Shown: in pieces, positions 45,970 through 54,982 of the stretch
How the letters are laid out: the number at the start of each line of letters is the position of its first letter
Position numbering within the stretch: position 1 is the stretch's first letter
Assembly (NCBI RefSeq): GCF_051860505.1
Contig: NZ_JBHYDX010000011.1
Location: 76,431-140,430 of the forward strand
DNA: 64,000 nucleotides
Reading direction: 5' to 3'
Origin: Pannonibacter sp051860505
Lineage (GTDB): Bacteria; Pseudomonadota; Alphaproteobacteria; Rhizobiales; Stappiaceae
The notes under the pieces: model-generated
What the model was told of the DNA's origin: nothing
What the model saw: only the letters and a program-made list of their open reading frames with translations
The model's database searches: none
Position numbers and translations under genes: made by a program

Positions 45970-47046
45970 TCAGCCGCCGGTGGCGGCCTTGATCTTCTCG
46001 AGCGTCTTGCCTTCCATGTCTTCCACGCCCGACGGAATGTTGGCGAAGAACTTCAGGTTGGCGATGTCGGCATCGGTGAAGGACGCGTTGACGGCCGCCT
46101 TCTTGTCTTCAGGCAGCAGGTCCTTGCCGCCCTTGACCGCCGCGATGGCGCCGGTGCTGGCGGACATCAGCGTCACGTTCTCCGGACGCAGGACGAAGTT
46201 GATCCACTTGTAGGCCGCATCATCCGCCGCGCCCTTTGCCGGAATGGCGAAGGTGTCGATCCAGGCCAGAGCGCCGGTGGCCGGCGGCACGAAGACGATG
46301 TTCTTGTTCTGGTCGTAGAGCTTGAACGCGGTGGAGTCCCAGGTCTCGGACGCGACGATTTCACCCGACAGCATCATGGCGCTGAGGTCATCGCCCGAGT
46401 TCCAGTAGGCCTTGATATTGTCCTTGCAGGCGATGAGCTTGTCGGCGACCTTGTCGAGAATGGTCTGGTACTTGGCCAGATCCGCATAGGCCGCGAACGG
46501 ATCCTCGCCCATGGCGAAGGCGGTTCCGAGCAGGATCGTGCGGCGCAGGCGCATCGACGTCTTGCCCTTGTACTGCGGGTCGCAGAGATCGCCCCAGCCC
46601 TTGATGTTCGGCGCCTTGGACGTGTCGGCCATCAGACCGGAGGTGCCCCACTGGTGCGGCACGGCATAGACCTGGCCTTCGATCGTGGTGTTGGCCTTGA
46701 CGCCATCAAGGAGCGAGGCCTCCATGGCATCGGTGTTGATCTTCGACAGGTCGAGCGGCTTGTAGATGCCATATTCGAGCTGCGCGGCATAGATGCGGTC
46801 GTGGCTGGGCTGGGCCAGATCGAAACCCGAGCCACCGGTGGCGCGCAGCTTTGCAATCATTTCCTCGTTGTTCGAGAAGGTGACCTCGACCTTGAGGCCC
46901 GGGTTTTCGGCTTCGAACTTCTGGATCAGCTCATCGGGAGCATAGGAGCCCCATGTCAGAATCCGGAGCGTTTCGGCCTTGGCCCCACTCATGCCAGCCA
47001 GCATCGTGGCCGCCAGCAAACCTGCAAGCATTGTTCTGGTATGCAT
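45970..47046 (-). CDS. periplasmic substrate-binding protein (PotD/PotF-like)
   Basis: A 358-residue binding protein. A signal peptide spans 1-24 with cleavage after GAKA. The mature part begins ETLRILTWGSYAPDELIQKF, the polyamine-binding family start, and contains YAVPHQWGTSGLMADTSK. The family carries putrescine, spermidine or other amine compounds; which one cannot be read here. GGGAGG lies 5-6 nt before the ATG. Its promoter region holds a perfect 7-bp inverted repeat that may bind the MocR regulator. Confidence 0.92.
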   Translation of the reverse strand: MHTRTMLAGLLAATMLAGMSGAKAETLRILTWGSYAPDELIQKFEAENPGLKVEVTFSNNEEMIAKLRATGGSGFDLAQPSHDRIYAAQLEYGIYKPLDLSKINTDAMEASLLDGVKANTTIEGQVYAVPHQWGTSGLMADTSKAPNIKGWGDLCDPQYKGKTSMRLRRTILLGTAFAMGEDPFAAYADLAKYQTILDKVADKLIACKDNIKAYWNSGDDLSAMMLSGEIVASETWDSTAFKLYDQNKNIVFVPPATGALAWIDTFAIPAKGAADDAAYKWINFVLRPENVTLMSASTGAIAAVKGGKDLLPEDKKAAVNASFTDADIANLKFFANIPSGVEDMEGKTLEKIKAATGG

Positions 47047-47109
47047 TGTTTCCTCCCTTCAATGCAACAGACGCACTCTCGGCTGTCTCGACCAAAAGCC
47101 TAAGGGTCG

Positions 47110-47138
47110 ATTGGTCTGCAAAATATATCCATTGCAGA
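47110..47138. promoter_or_regulatory. operator-like site upstream of the binding-protein gene
   Basis: TCTGCAA (47115-47121) and TTGCAGA (47132-47138) form a perfect inverted repeat with 10-bp spacing. It overlaps ATTGGTCTGC (47110-47119), a motif repeated before the divergent genes at 48.65 kb. It lies 64-92 bp upstream of the binding-protein ATG. Confidence 0.45.
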
Positions 47139-47167
47139 TATTCTTGCAGTCCACTTCTGAGGCCACA

Positions 47168-48640
47168 TCACCGCAGCAGGCGGTCCAGTGTGTCCAGACC
47201 CTTGCGGATGTCATCGGGAGCGGCACAGCCAAAGCCAAAGACCAGGCCGCGTTCGGCGATGGGGGCGACCGTGTAGCGACCGAGGCCGGCAATCGCGACC
47301 CCGGCCAGTCGCGCCCTTTCGACAATGTCCGCCTCTTCGAGCCCGGACGCAAGCATCCCGACTGCGTGGAAACCGCTCTTTGTCGGCTGCAGGTCAATGC
47401 GCCCGGACAGGCGCCGGGCCGCGGAAATCAGCAGATCGTGACGATCCTTGTAGATCTGCCGCATGGTGCGGATATGCGTGGCAAACATGCCCTCGTCCAT
47501 GAACTCGGCAACAATGGCCTGCGTCACCGTCGGGACACCGCTGAGCCAGGTCTGGCTGATGCGCTCAAAGCTCTCGACCAGCCCGTCGGGAACCAGGGCA
47601 TAGCCAAGACGGAGCGAGGGAAACAGCGACTTGGAGAAAGTGCCGACGTAGATGACCCGTCCGTGGGTGTCGATGCTCTTGAGTGTGGGCGGCGGCTGGT
47701 CACCGTAGTAGAACTCACCGTCGTAGTCGTCCTCGACGATCATGGCATCGGCTTCACTGGCCGCCTTGAGCAGCGCCAGCCGGCGCGGCAGGCTCATGAC
47801 ATGGCCGAGCGGCTGCTGGTGCGACGGGGTCACGAAGGCCAGCCGGAAATGCGGTGCCTTGGCAAGACCATCCTGGACGCAGAGCCCCTCGTGGTCCACC
47901 GGTACGGGGATCGGAATGGCGCCGATGGCAACGAAGGCGTTGCGTGCGCCAATCGCACCGGGGTTTTCGAACCAGATCGGCTCGCCCGGATTGACCAGCA
48001 TGCCGCCGATCAACGAGAAGGCCCGCTGCGCACCATTGGTGATGAAGATCTGCTCGGGCGCGCATTTGATCCCGCGCGCGGCATTGAGCTGGCGCGCGAT
48101 GGCAGCTCGCAAGGGGGCATAGCCGAAGGGCTCGCCATAACCCATGATATCGTCCCGATCCTTGCGCCAGTGGCGGGCCGAGAGCTTGGCCCATTGCGCC
48201 ATCGGGAAAGCATCGAGCGCCGGCAGCGCCGTGGTGAAGGCCTGGGACTTGTGCGGCAGGCGCGTGCGCCTGACGAATTCCGGAATGGCGTGGCGCGTGG
48301 CGTGGGACAGGCGCGGAATGGCCTTGATCGCCGTGTCGCCGGCCGGCAGCGGCTTTGGCTCCAAACGCCCGGTCAGCGCCTCGCTGACATAGGTGCCGGA
48401 TCCGACCCGCGCCTCAAGCAGCCCCTCCGACACCAGCCGCTCGACGGCATCGATCACAGTGGTGCGGGAGACGCCGATCTCCTCGGCGAGGGTTCGCGTT
48501 GCCGGCAGGCGCTCGCCCGGCGCAAGCCCCCCGTTGAGCAGCAAATCACGCAGCGCCATGTACAACTGGATCGAGATCTTCTTCTCGGCCCCCTTGTCGA
48601 TCTTGATCGACGACAGCACCGCTCCGGCATGACGCTTCAT
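47168..48640 (-). CDS. MocR-type regulator (GntR HTH fused to aminotransferase fold)
   Basis: A 490-residue PLP-dependent regulator. The GntR-type winged HTH is at about 20-90 (LPATRTLAEEIGVSRTTVID followed by AVERLVSEGLLEARVGSGTY). The class I aminotransferase domain fills 110-490, with the PLP Lys in YVGTFSKSLFPSLRLGY and DDYDGEFYY before it. MocR proteins control amine and amino-acid genes such as gab, tau and pdx. The gene is divergent from the enolase-family gene and precedes the transporter, so it probably controls both. Confidence 0.92.
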   Translation of the reverse strand: MKRHAGAVLSSIKIDKGAEKKISIQLYMALRDLLLNGGLAPGERLPATRTLAEEIGVSRTTVIDAVERLVSEGLLEARVGSGTYVSEALTGRLEPKPLPAGDTAIKAIPRLSHATRHAIPEFVRRTRLPHKSQAFTTALPALDAFPMAQWAKLSARHWRKDRDDIMGYGEPFGYAPLRAAIARQLNAARGIKCAPEQIFITNGAQRAFSLIGGMLVNPGEPIWFENPGAIGARNAFVAIGAIPIPVPVDHEGLCVQDGLAKAPHFRLAFVTPSHQQPLGHVMSLPRRLALLKAASEADAMIVEDDYDGEFYYGDQPPPTLKSIDTHGRVIYVGTFSKSLFPSLRLGYALVPDGLVESFERISQTWLSGVPTVTQAIVAEFMDEGMFATHIRTMRQIYKDRHDLLISAARRLSGRIDLQPTKSGFHAVGMLASGLEEADIVERARLAGVAIAGLGRYTVAPIAERGLVFGFGCAAPDDIRKGLDTLDRLLR

Positions 48641-48653
48641 GGCTCGCCTCCAA

Positions 48654-48699
48654 ATTGGTATGCGATTTTGCCCAAAGCGGATCTTATATCAAGACCAAT
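48654..48699. promoter_or_regulatory. ATTGGT inverted pair in the MocR divergent promoter
   Basis: ATTGGT at 48654-48659 and its complement ACCAAT at 48694-48699 lie in the 124-bp gap between the regulator and the enolase-family gene. The left copy extends to ATTGGTATGCGA, resembling ATTGGTCTGCAA at 47110. MocR regulators such as GabR bind repeated 6-bp half-sites of this kind. Confidence 0.4.
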
Positions 48700-48764
48700 T
48701 CCGGATAGGCTCGTGACCGAAGCATCAAGGCCGCCCCCGCCAAAGCCCACCGAGAGTTGCCCCC

Positions 48765-49874
48765 ATGAAAATCAAGGCGATCGAAACGTTCACCAACGAA
48801 TTCGTCTGCTTCGTCCGCGTGACGTCGGAGACCGGCGCACAGGGATGGGGCCAGGTCGCGCCCTATTACGCCGATATCACGGCACAGGTGGTGCATCGGC
48901 AGGTCGCCCCTTATGCACTAGGCCAGGACGCCTTCGACATCGCCCATCTGATGCAGATCATCCCAGAGCGGGAGCACAAGTTCCCCGGCTCCTACCTGCG
49001 CCGGGCAATGGGCGGGCTCGACACCGCGCTCTATGACCTGCGCGGCAAGCTGGAGGGCAAGCCGGTGTGCGAACTGCTTGGCGGCACGCCCGGCAAAATT
49101 CGCGCCTATGCCTCGTCGATGAAGCGGGACATCACACCCCAAAACGAGGCCAAGCGCCTGAAGACGCTGCAGGACCAGTTCGGCTTTGATGCCTTCAAGT
49201 TCCGCATCGGGTCGGAATGCGGCCATGATCGCGACGAGTGGCCGGGCCGGACCGAGGAGATCGTTCCGCTGATCCGCAAGACCTTCGCCGACGACACCAG
49301 CCTGCTGGTGGACGCCAACTCCTGCTACTCCCCCGCCAAGGCCATCGAGATCGGCCGGTTCCTGGAAGACAACGGCATCTCGCATTACGAGGAGCCCTGC
49401 CCCTACTGGCATTATGACCAGACGCGGCAGGTCACCGAGGCGCTGGACATCGATGTCACCGGCGGCGAGCAGGACTGTTCGCTGGTCGACTGGCAACGCA
49501 TGATCGATGGCCGGGTGGTCGACATCATCCAGCCGGATGTGTGCTATCTCGGCGGCATGTGGCGGACCATGAAGGTGGCCGAGATGGCCCATGCCGCAGG
49601 CATCCCCTGCACGCCGCATGCAGCCAACTGGTCGCTGGTGACGCTGTTCACCATGCATCTGCTGCGCGCCATCCCGAACCCGGGCAAATATCTCGAATTC
49701 TCCATCGAGGAAGCGGACTATTACCCGTGGCAGTACGGCCTGTTCTCCAACGCGCCCTATGACATTGTCGATGGCCATGCCACCGTGACGGACGCGCCCG
49801 GCTGGGGCATCGAGATCAATCCGGACTGGCTGGCGCGCTCCAGCTACCGGATCAGCGAACTGGGAGCGAAGTGA
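48765..49874 (+). CDS. enolase-superfamily enzyme (mandelate racemase/muconate lactonizing type)
   Basis: A 369-residue member with a capping domain and barrel. Metal ligands are D183 (LLVDAN), E209 (HYEEP) and E235 (GGEQD). The catalytic Lys motif is K145-F-R147 rather than K-x-K, and a His at 285 (TPHAAN) stands on the opposite face, as in the mandelate racemase subgroup. It could epimerise or dehydrate a carboxylate, for example a sugar acid or N-substituted amino acid. Its stop overlaps the ALDH start (GTGATG), so the two enzymes should act in sequence. Confidence 0.9.
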   Translation: MKIKAIETFTNEFVCFVRVTSETGAQGWGQVAPYYADITAQVVHRQVAPYALGQDAFDIAHLMQIIPEREHKFPGSYLRRAMGGLDTALYDLRGKLEGKPVCELLGGTPGKIRAYASSMKRDITPQNEAKRLKTLQDQFGFDAFKFRIGSECGHDRDEWPGRTEEIVPLIRKTFADDTSLLVDANSCYSPAKAIEIGRFLEDNGISHYEEPCPYWHYDQTRQVTEALDIDVTGGEQDCSLVDWQRMIDGRVVDIIQPDVCYLGGMWRTMKVAEMAHAAGIPCTPHAANWSLVTLFTMHLLRAIPNPGKYLEFSIEEADYYPWQYGLFSNAPYDIVDGHATVTDAPGWGIEINPDWLARSSYRISELGAK

Positions 49875-51364
49875 TGTCTGGCTTGGAGGCACTGGCCAAC
49901 GAGGTCCTGCGCAGCGGAACGCTGGCCGGGCTGCCGACGGGACATTTCATCGACGGCCACTTCACCGCACCCTCTGCCGGGCGGATGATGGAAAGCTTCG
50001 ACCCAGGCCGGGGCGAGGCTTTTGCCGAATTTGCGGCGGGCACTGAGGCCGACGCCGATCAGGCGGTGGCGAGCGCAGCCAGGGCCTTTCCGAGCTGGCG
50101 CGACACAGTGCCGGCAGCGCGCGGACGCATCCTGCAGCGGGCCTCGCAGCTGATCCTGCACCACCTCGATCGTCTCGCCGTGACCGAAAGCCTCGACAGC
50201 GGCAAGCCGCTGCAGGAGGCCATCGGTGATGTGCGCGGAGCCGCGCGCACCTTCGAGTATTACGCCGGTGCCTGCGACAAGCTGCAGGGTGACAGCTTTC
50301 CGCTCGGGCCTGACTATCTTGGCTATTCGGTCCACGAGCCGGTGGGTGTGACCGCGCATGTCATTCCCTGGAATTATCCGCTGTCGACGGCGGCCCGGGG
50401 CATCGCCCCGGCACTGGCGGCCGGCTGCACCGTCGTCGCCAAGCCGGCAGAGCAGACGCCTTTCACCGCGCTGCTGCTGGCGGAGATCCTGCATGAAGCC
50501 GGGCTACCAGCCGGCGTATGCAACGTCATCACTGGCACGGGCGGCGAAATCGGGGCCGCACTGACGCGCCACCCGGGCGTCAACCACATCACCTTCACCG
50601 GTTCGGTGCCCACGGGCCAGACGGTGATGCGGACGGCCGCCGAGCACGTGACGCGTGTGGTTCTGGAACTGGGCGGCAAGTCGCCGGTGATCGTGCTGGA
50701 TGATGCCGACCGGGACCAGGCGCTGGCCAATGTCATGGGCGCAATCTTCGAGAACGCCGGGCAGATCTGTTCGGCAGGCTCACGGCTGGTGATCCAGCGC
50801 GGCATCCACGCCGGGTTTGTCGAGGATCTGGTGCGACGGGCGAGGGCCCTGCGGCTTGGCCACGGCTTGCGGCGGCCCGACATGGGACCGGTGAATTCGG
50901 CCGCGCATCTTGGCAAGATTGCCGGGTTCGTCGACCGCGCCCGCGCTGCCGGGCTGGAGATTGCAACAGGCGGGGAAACGGCAACGGATCCAGACACGGG
51001 CAAGGGCTGGTTCTACACGCCGACGATCATCGACCGGGCCAGCCCGCACGACGAAGTGGTGCGCGAGGAGATCTTCGGCCCGGTGCTGACGGTGCAGGTG
51101 GCCGATGATGAGGAGCATGCCCTGGCGCTGGCCAATGACTGCCAGTATGGCCTCGTCGCCGGCGTGTTCACGCGCGACTTTGCCAAGGCCAACCGGCTCG
51201 CGCGCCGGATCGACGCCGGGCAGATCTACATCAACGAGTATTTCGCCGGCGGCATCGAGGTGCCCTTCGGCGGCACCAAACGCTCCGGCTTTGGCCGCGA
51301 AAAGGGACTTGAAGGGCTCCTGTCCTACTGCCGCACCCGCAGCATCGCCGCGCGGATCGGGTGA
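49874..51364 (+). CDS. NAD(P)-dependent aldehyde dehydrogenase
   Basis: A 496-residue ALDH. The general base is E265 (LELGGKSP) and the nucleophile C299 (GQICSAG). The cofactor-binding PWNYPL, AAGCTVVAKPAEQTP and FTGSVPTG motifs are present. Similar enzymes are PuuC and betaine-aldehyde dehydrogenases, which fits oxidation of an aminoaldehyde made by the FAD oxidases nearby. ATG 49874 shares bases with the preceding stop; GTG 49871 is an alternative. Confidence 0.94.
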   Translation: MSGLEALANEVLRSGTLAGLPTGHFIDGHFTAPSAGRMMESFDPGRGEAFAEFAAGTEADADQAVASAARAFPSWRDTVPAARGRILQRASQLILHHLDRLAVTESLDSGKPLQEAIGDVRGAARTFEYYAGACDKLQGDSFPLGPDYLGYSVHEPVGVTAHVIPWNYPLSTAARGIAPALAAGCTVVAKPAEQTPFTALLLAEILHEAGLPAGVCNVITGTGGEIGAALTRHPGVNHITFTGSVPTGQTVMRTAAEHVTRVVLELGGKSPVIVLDDADRDQALANVMGAIFENAGQICSAGSRLVIQRGIHAGFVEDLVRRARALRLGHGLRRPDMGPVNSAAHLGKIAGFVDRARAAGLEIATGGETATDPDTGKGWFYTPTIIDRASPHDEVVREEIFGPVLTVQVADDEEHALALANDCQYGLVAGVFTRDFAKANRLARRIDAGQIYINEYFAGGIEVPFGGTKRSGFGREKGLEGLLSYCRTRSIAARIG

Positions 51365-51414
51365 GGCGCCCAAAAGCGGTATAGACAGAGTGACCCAACC
51401 TTGCGCATGGGCCC

Positions 51415-51705
51415 TCACTCACCCTTGCGGCGGGCGGCAATCTTGTAGGCCTCGTTGCGTTCGCGTTTGCCGACGGCCACAACGAGGACCAGAAGCTGGC
51501 TGTCACGAACCTCATAGACCAGCCGATAGCCCGCACTGCGTAACTTGATCTTGTAACGGTCGCTGGCGCCATGCAGACGAGCCGAGGGGACCTTCGGGTT
51601 CAGCAGTCTGTCCGCAAGCCGGGCCTTGAACTGATCACGGATCGTGTTGTCGAGCTTGCGCCATTCCTTCAGGGCTTCGTCCAGAAAGGCAAGCTCATAG
51701 GTCAT
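51415..51705 (-). CDS. RelE/ParE-type toxin
   Basis: A 96-residue type II toxin of the RelE family. It starts MTYELAFLDEALKEWRKLDN and carries the RelE-type basic core DRYKIKLRSAGYRLVYEVRD and the tail VAVGKRERNEAYKIAARR. Such toxins usually cut mRNA on the ribosome. It overlaps the antitoxin gene by 11 bp and is read after it. The pair lies between the ALDH gene and the glutamine-synthetase-like gene, in convergent orientation to the first. Confidence 0.93.
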   Translation of the reverse strand: MTYELAFLDEALKEWRKLDNTIRDQFKARLADRLLNPKVPSARLHGASDRYKIKLRSAGYRLVYEVRDSQLLVLVVAVGKRERNEAYKIAARRKGE

Positions 51706-51943
51706 CCAGCGTCACCTTGTGGATGGCCTGGCCCGCCCGCGCATCCGCGATGGCATTCAATTCCAGATCCTCGATACGCTCCAGAATGGCCTCATAGGTC
51801 TTTGCCGGAATGCAATAGAACGCGGGTTCGTTGCGATTGAGGATCGCAACCGGAAAGCCTTCACCTGCCGCAACGGTTCCCATCGGGTTCTTCTTCAGCT
51901 CCGAGATGCTGGCCGTGGTCGATGCATGAATGTGATGTGCCAT
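51695..51943 (-). CDS. YefM/Phd-type antitoxin
   Basis: An 82-residue antitoxin. The N-terminal DNA-binding Phd fold is clear: TTASISELKKNPMGTVAAGE then PVAILNRNEPAFYCIPAKTY. The C-terminal toxin-wrapping tail follows (AIADARAGQAIHKVTLDDL). ATG 51943 has AAGGAGG 8 nt upstream; an in-frame upstream ATG at 51976 lacks support. Antitoxin-first order with overlapping toxin is standard and implies autoregulation. Confidence 0.93.
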   Translation of the reverse strand: MAHHIHASTTASISELKKNPMGTVAAGEGFPVAILNRNEPAFYCIPAKTYEAILERIEDLELNAIADARAGQAIHKVTLDDL

Positions 51944-52051
51944 TTCGAGCCTCCTTAAGTGGTCTCTAAATAGCACCCGAAACAGGTCTTTTCAATCAAA
52001 GTCACCAGCCTATAGCAGAGTTCCGAAATCCTGCGAACCGGAAACGCACCA

Positions 52052-53494
52052 CTACACCCGCTCGAGATAAAGCTCGTAGTCGATGTCGGGGATCGTGCGG
52101 GCAACGCGCGCATATTCCGCCGACTTGATGGCGGTGAAGGTGCGGTGCAGATCGTCGCCCAGCGCTTCGCGCAGGAATGCGGACGCCTTCGCCACCTCGA
52201 TGGCCGAGCGCCAGTCGCGCGGCATGGCGGCAGAGGAACTGTGCACCGTCGAGGACACGGTGTCATAGCCGTTGCCTGTGGTCTCCGGCCCCGGATCGAT
52301 CTGGTTGCGCAGGCCATGGCGGATGCCGGCCAGCACGACGGTGGCAACCAGATACGGGTTGGCATCGACGCCGGAGGGGCGATGCTCGATGCGCCGGGCG
52401 GACGCCGCTCCCGCCGGCACGCGCAGGGCGACCGAGCGGTTGTTGACGCCCCAGCTGGTGGAGACCGGCGCATAGGACTGGCTGGAGAAACGGCGCCAGC
52501 TGTTGGCATGCGGCGCAAAGACCAGCATCGCATCGGCCATGGTGGCGCGCAGGCCGCCGATGGCATGCAGCAACCGCTCGTTCCACGCGCCTTCGCTGGC
52601 TTCGGCGAAGACATTGCGGCCCTGCCCGTCCGCCAGCGAGACATGGAAATGCATGCCCGATCCGGCCTTGTCGCCAAAGGGCTTGGCCATGAAACAGGCA
52701 ATGATGCCGTGCCGCCGTGCCGCCAGCCGGACGATGCGCTTCAGCCGGATCAGGTCATCAGCCGCCTTCAGCACGTCGGTGCGGTAATGCAGGGTCAGCT
52801 CATACTGCCCCGGCGCATATTCGGAGATCACCGTTTCCGCCTTGATGCCGGCCTTAGCTGCTGCGGCATAGATCTCGGCAAACAGCGGCTCCATGCCGAT
52901 CAGGGCATCGACGGAATAGACCTCCGTGGCGCTGGCAGGGCGGCCATCCAGCACCGCCGCCGCCGGCTGGACCTTGCCATCGGGCCCGCGCTCGCGCGCG
53001 AGCAGGAAGAACTCCAGCTCGAAGGCCCCGGCCGGATGCAGCCCCTCGGCCGCCAGCGCCTGGACCTGGGCGGCCAGGACGTGGCGGGGATCGGAGGTCA
53101 TCGGCTTGCCATCGAGCGTGTAGAGCGACAGCAGCACCTCGCCGCGCGGCGGATTGGTGCCGGCAAGCGCAATGAGACTGCCGGGAACGGGCCAGGCGCG
53201 CATGTCGCCGTCGCCCTGGTCCCAGACGAGACCAGTCTCGTCCACGTCCTCGCCGCAGATATCGAGACCGAGAATGGAGACTGGCAGGTGCCGGCCGGAC
53301 TTGTAGATCGGCAGCAGCTCGTGCCGGCGGATGATCTTGCCCCGGCCGACACCGTTGCAATCGGTCAATACCAGATCGAAGGCCTCGATCTCCGGATGGG
53401 CAAAGAGGAAGGACTCGACCTCGGCCAGCGTCGCGCCGGACGGTGATGCGCCCTGAGAGGATGGGCCATGAGAGGACTGGGTGGTGGTGGTCAT
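52052..53494 (-). CDS. glutamine-synthetase-like ligase (PuuA-type)
   Basis: A 480-residue GS-family enzyme most like gamma-glutamylputrescine synthetase, which joins glutamate to an amine using ATP. The beta-grasp domain holds FDLVLTDCNGVGRGKIIRR. Catalytic segments are ISEYAPGQYELTL, GSGMHFHVSL, and NNRSVALRVP. The substrate loop RIEHRPSGVDANPYLVATVV is conserved. It overlaps the aminotransferase gene by 4 bp (ATGA). Together with the FAD oxidase and ALDH it supplies the gamma-glutamylated route of polyamine breakdown. Confidence 0.9.
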   Translation of the reverse strand: MTTTTQSSHGPSSQGASPSGATLAEVESFLFAHPEIEAFDLVLTDCNGVGRGKIIRRHELLPIYKSGRHLPVSILGLDICGEDVDETGLVWDQGDGDMRAWPVPGSLIALAGTNPPRGEVLLSLYTLDGKPMTSDPRHVLAAQVQALAAEGLHPAGAFELEFFLLARERGPDGKVQPAAAVLDGRPASATEVYSVDALIGMEPLFAEIYAAAAKAGIKAETVISEYAPGQYELTLHYRTDVLKAADDLIRLKRIVRLAARRHGIIACFMAKPFGDKAGSGMHFHVSLADGQGRNVFAEASEGAWNERLLHAIGGLRATMADAMLVFAPHANSWRRFSSQSYAPVSTSWGVNNRSVALRVPAGAASARRIEHRPSGVDANPYLVATVVLAGIRHGLRNQIDPGPETTGNGYDTVSSTVHSSSAAMPRDWRSAIEVAKASAFLREALGDDLHRTFTAIKSAEYARVARTIPDIDYELYLERV

Positions 53495-54864
53495 GCCATC
53501 ATCTCTGCCGTGATCGCATCGAACGCGGCAACGAGCCGGTCGATCTGCGCATCGGTGGTTGCCGGGCTGACCAGCATCATGTTGTGGAACGGCGCGATCA
53601 GGCAGCCGCGATTGACCAGCGCCGAATGCAGCGCCTGTTCCAGCGCCGGCTTGTGCGCGGTGTAACTCTCGCTGCCATTGCGCAGCGGCGTTTCCTGGCA
53701 GATGAACTCCACCCGCGCGCCGACCCGCACCACATGCCAGGGCGCCCCGTGGCGCTGGATCGCATCGGCCAGACCGCTCGCCAGCCGCGCGGCGCCAGCC
53801 TCCATGTGGGCATAGTTCGCGGCGGTCATCACCTCGGACAAAGTCGCCCGCATGGCCGCGAACTGCAGCGGATTGGCCGAGAGCGTCGTGCCGATGCCAG
53901 AGAAGCCGGCGGGCCGCACCGCATCATAGGCGCGGTAGCGCGCGGCGACCGTCTCACTCATGCCCCAGACAGCGGCCGGCAATCCACCGGCCACCGGCTT
54001 GCCGAGGACGAAAAGATCGGGCTCCAGTCCGTGCGTGCGCGTGTAGCCGCCAAGGCCGGAGGAGACGGTGTGCGTCTCGTCGATGATGAGCAGCGCGCCA
54101 TGCTTGCGGGTGAGCGCCCTGAGCCCCTCGTGGAAACCCGGATCGGGCAGCACCATGCAGGAGTTGGTCATCACCGGCTCGGTGATGACGGCCGCCACAT
54201 CGCCATGCGCCAGGGCGGCTTCCACCCCGGCGAGATCGTTGAACTCGGCGACGCGGGACGTCACGCCGAGATCCACCACCTGGCCAACCAGCCCGGGGCG
54301 GGCGACGGTCTGGCCGTCCACCTCGCGCACCATCGCGTCATCGACCGCACCATGGTAGCAGGCGGCGAAGAACAGGATCTTCGGCTTGCCCGTGACGGCG
54401 CGGGCCGCGCGCAAGGCAAAGCGGTTGGCATCCGAGGCGGTGGTGGCGATCTGCCAGACGAAGGGACCGAACATCTCGCGCAGGAGCCGGCCGACCTCCA
54501 GCGCATCCGGTGTCGGCAGCATGTAGGTGAGGCCTCGCGAAGCTTGCGCCGCGATGGCCTCGGCCACCGGCGCGGGCGAATGGCCGAACATCGAGCCGGT
54601 GTCGCCAAGGCAGAAATCGTCGAGCGTGTTGCCGTCGATGTCGGTGATCAGCGCGCCCCGCGCCTCCGCCACCAGCATCGGAAAGGGCTGCGGCCAGTCG
54701 CGCATCCACAGCATCGGCACGCCGCCAAGGAAGGCCTCGGCCCCCGAGGCGAGTGCTGCCATGGTCTTCGGCCGCCGGGCCGCAAACACCTCCGCCTCGC
54801 GCTGGCGGATTGCCTCGATACGCCCGGCGGGCACGCCGCCGATCATCTCCGGACTGTTGGCCAT
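53491..54864 (-). CDS. class III aminotransferase (GSA-aminomutase-like)
   Basis: A 457-residue PLP enzyme. The catalytic Lys is K289 (FVLGKPVAGG), the pyridine-N Asp D262 (LIIDETHTV). The segments SMFGHSPAPVAEAIAAQAS and WQIATTASDANRFALRAARA are typical of aminotransferases related to glutamate-1-semialdehyde aminomutase. ATG 54864 has AAGGGA upstream and was preferred over an extension to 54990 that runs into repeat sequence. It is the first gene of a two-gene operon with the GS-like ligase. The amine substrate is unknown. Confidence 0.9.
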   Translation of the reverse strand: MANSPEMIGGVPAGRIEAIRQREAEVFAARRPKTMAALASGAEAFLGGVPMLWMRDWPQPFPMLVAEARGALITDIDGNTLDDFCLGDTGSMFGHSPAPVAEAIAAQASRGLTYMLPTPDALEVGRLLREMFGPFVWQIATTASDANRFALRAARAVTGKPKILFFAACYHGAVDDAMVREVDGQTVARPGLVGQVVDLGVTSRVAEFNDLAGVEAALAHGDVAAVITEPVMTNSCMVLPDPGFHEGLRALTRKHGALLIIDETHTVSSGLGGYTRTHGLEPDLFVLGKPVAGGLPAAVWGMSETVAARYRAYDAVRPAGFSGIGTTLSANPLQFAAMRATLSEVMTAANYAHMEAGAARLASGLADAIQRHGAPWHVVRVGARVEFICQETPLRNGSESYTAHKPALEQALHSALVNRGCLIAPFHNMMLVSPATTDAQIDRLVAAFDAITAEMMA

Positions 54865-54982
54865 TTTTCCCTTCTGTCCCTCGCGCGCCGCAGTGGCCTC
54901 CGGCCAACCGCCCGCACGCCAAATCAGGTCGGGCCGGATGTTAGCCAAGGCCTTTACGGTGTGGAAGGGGATGGTGCGGGGA

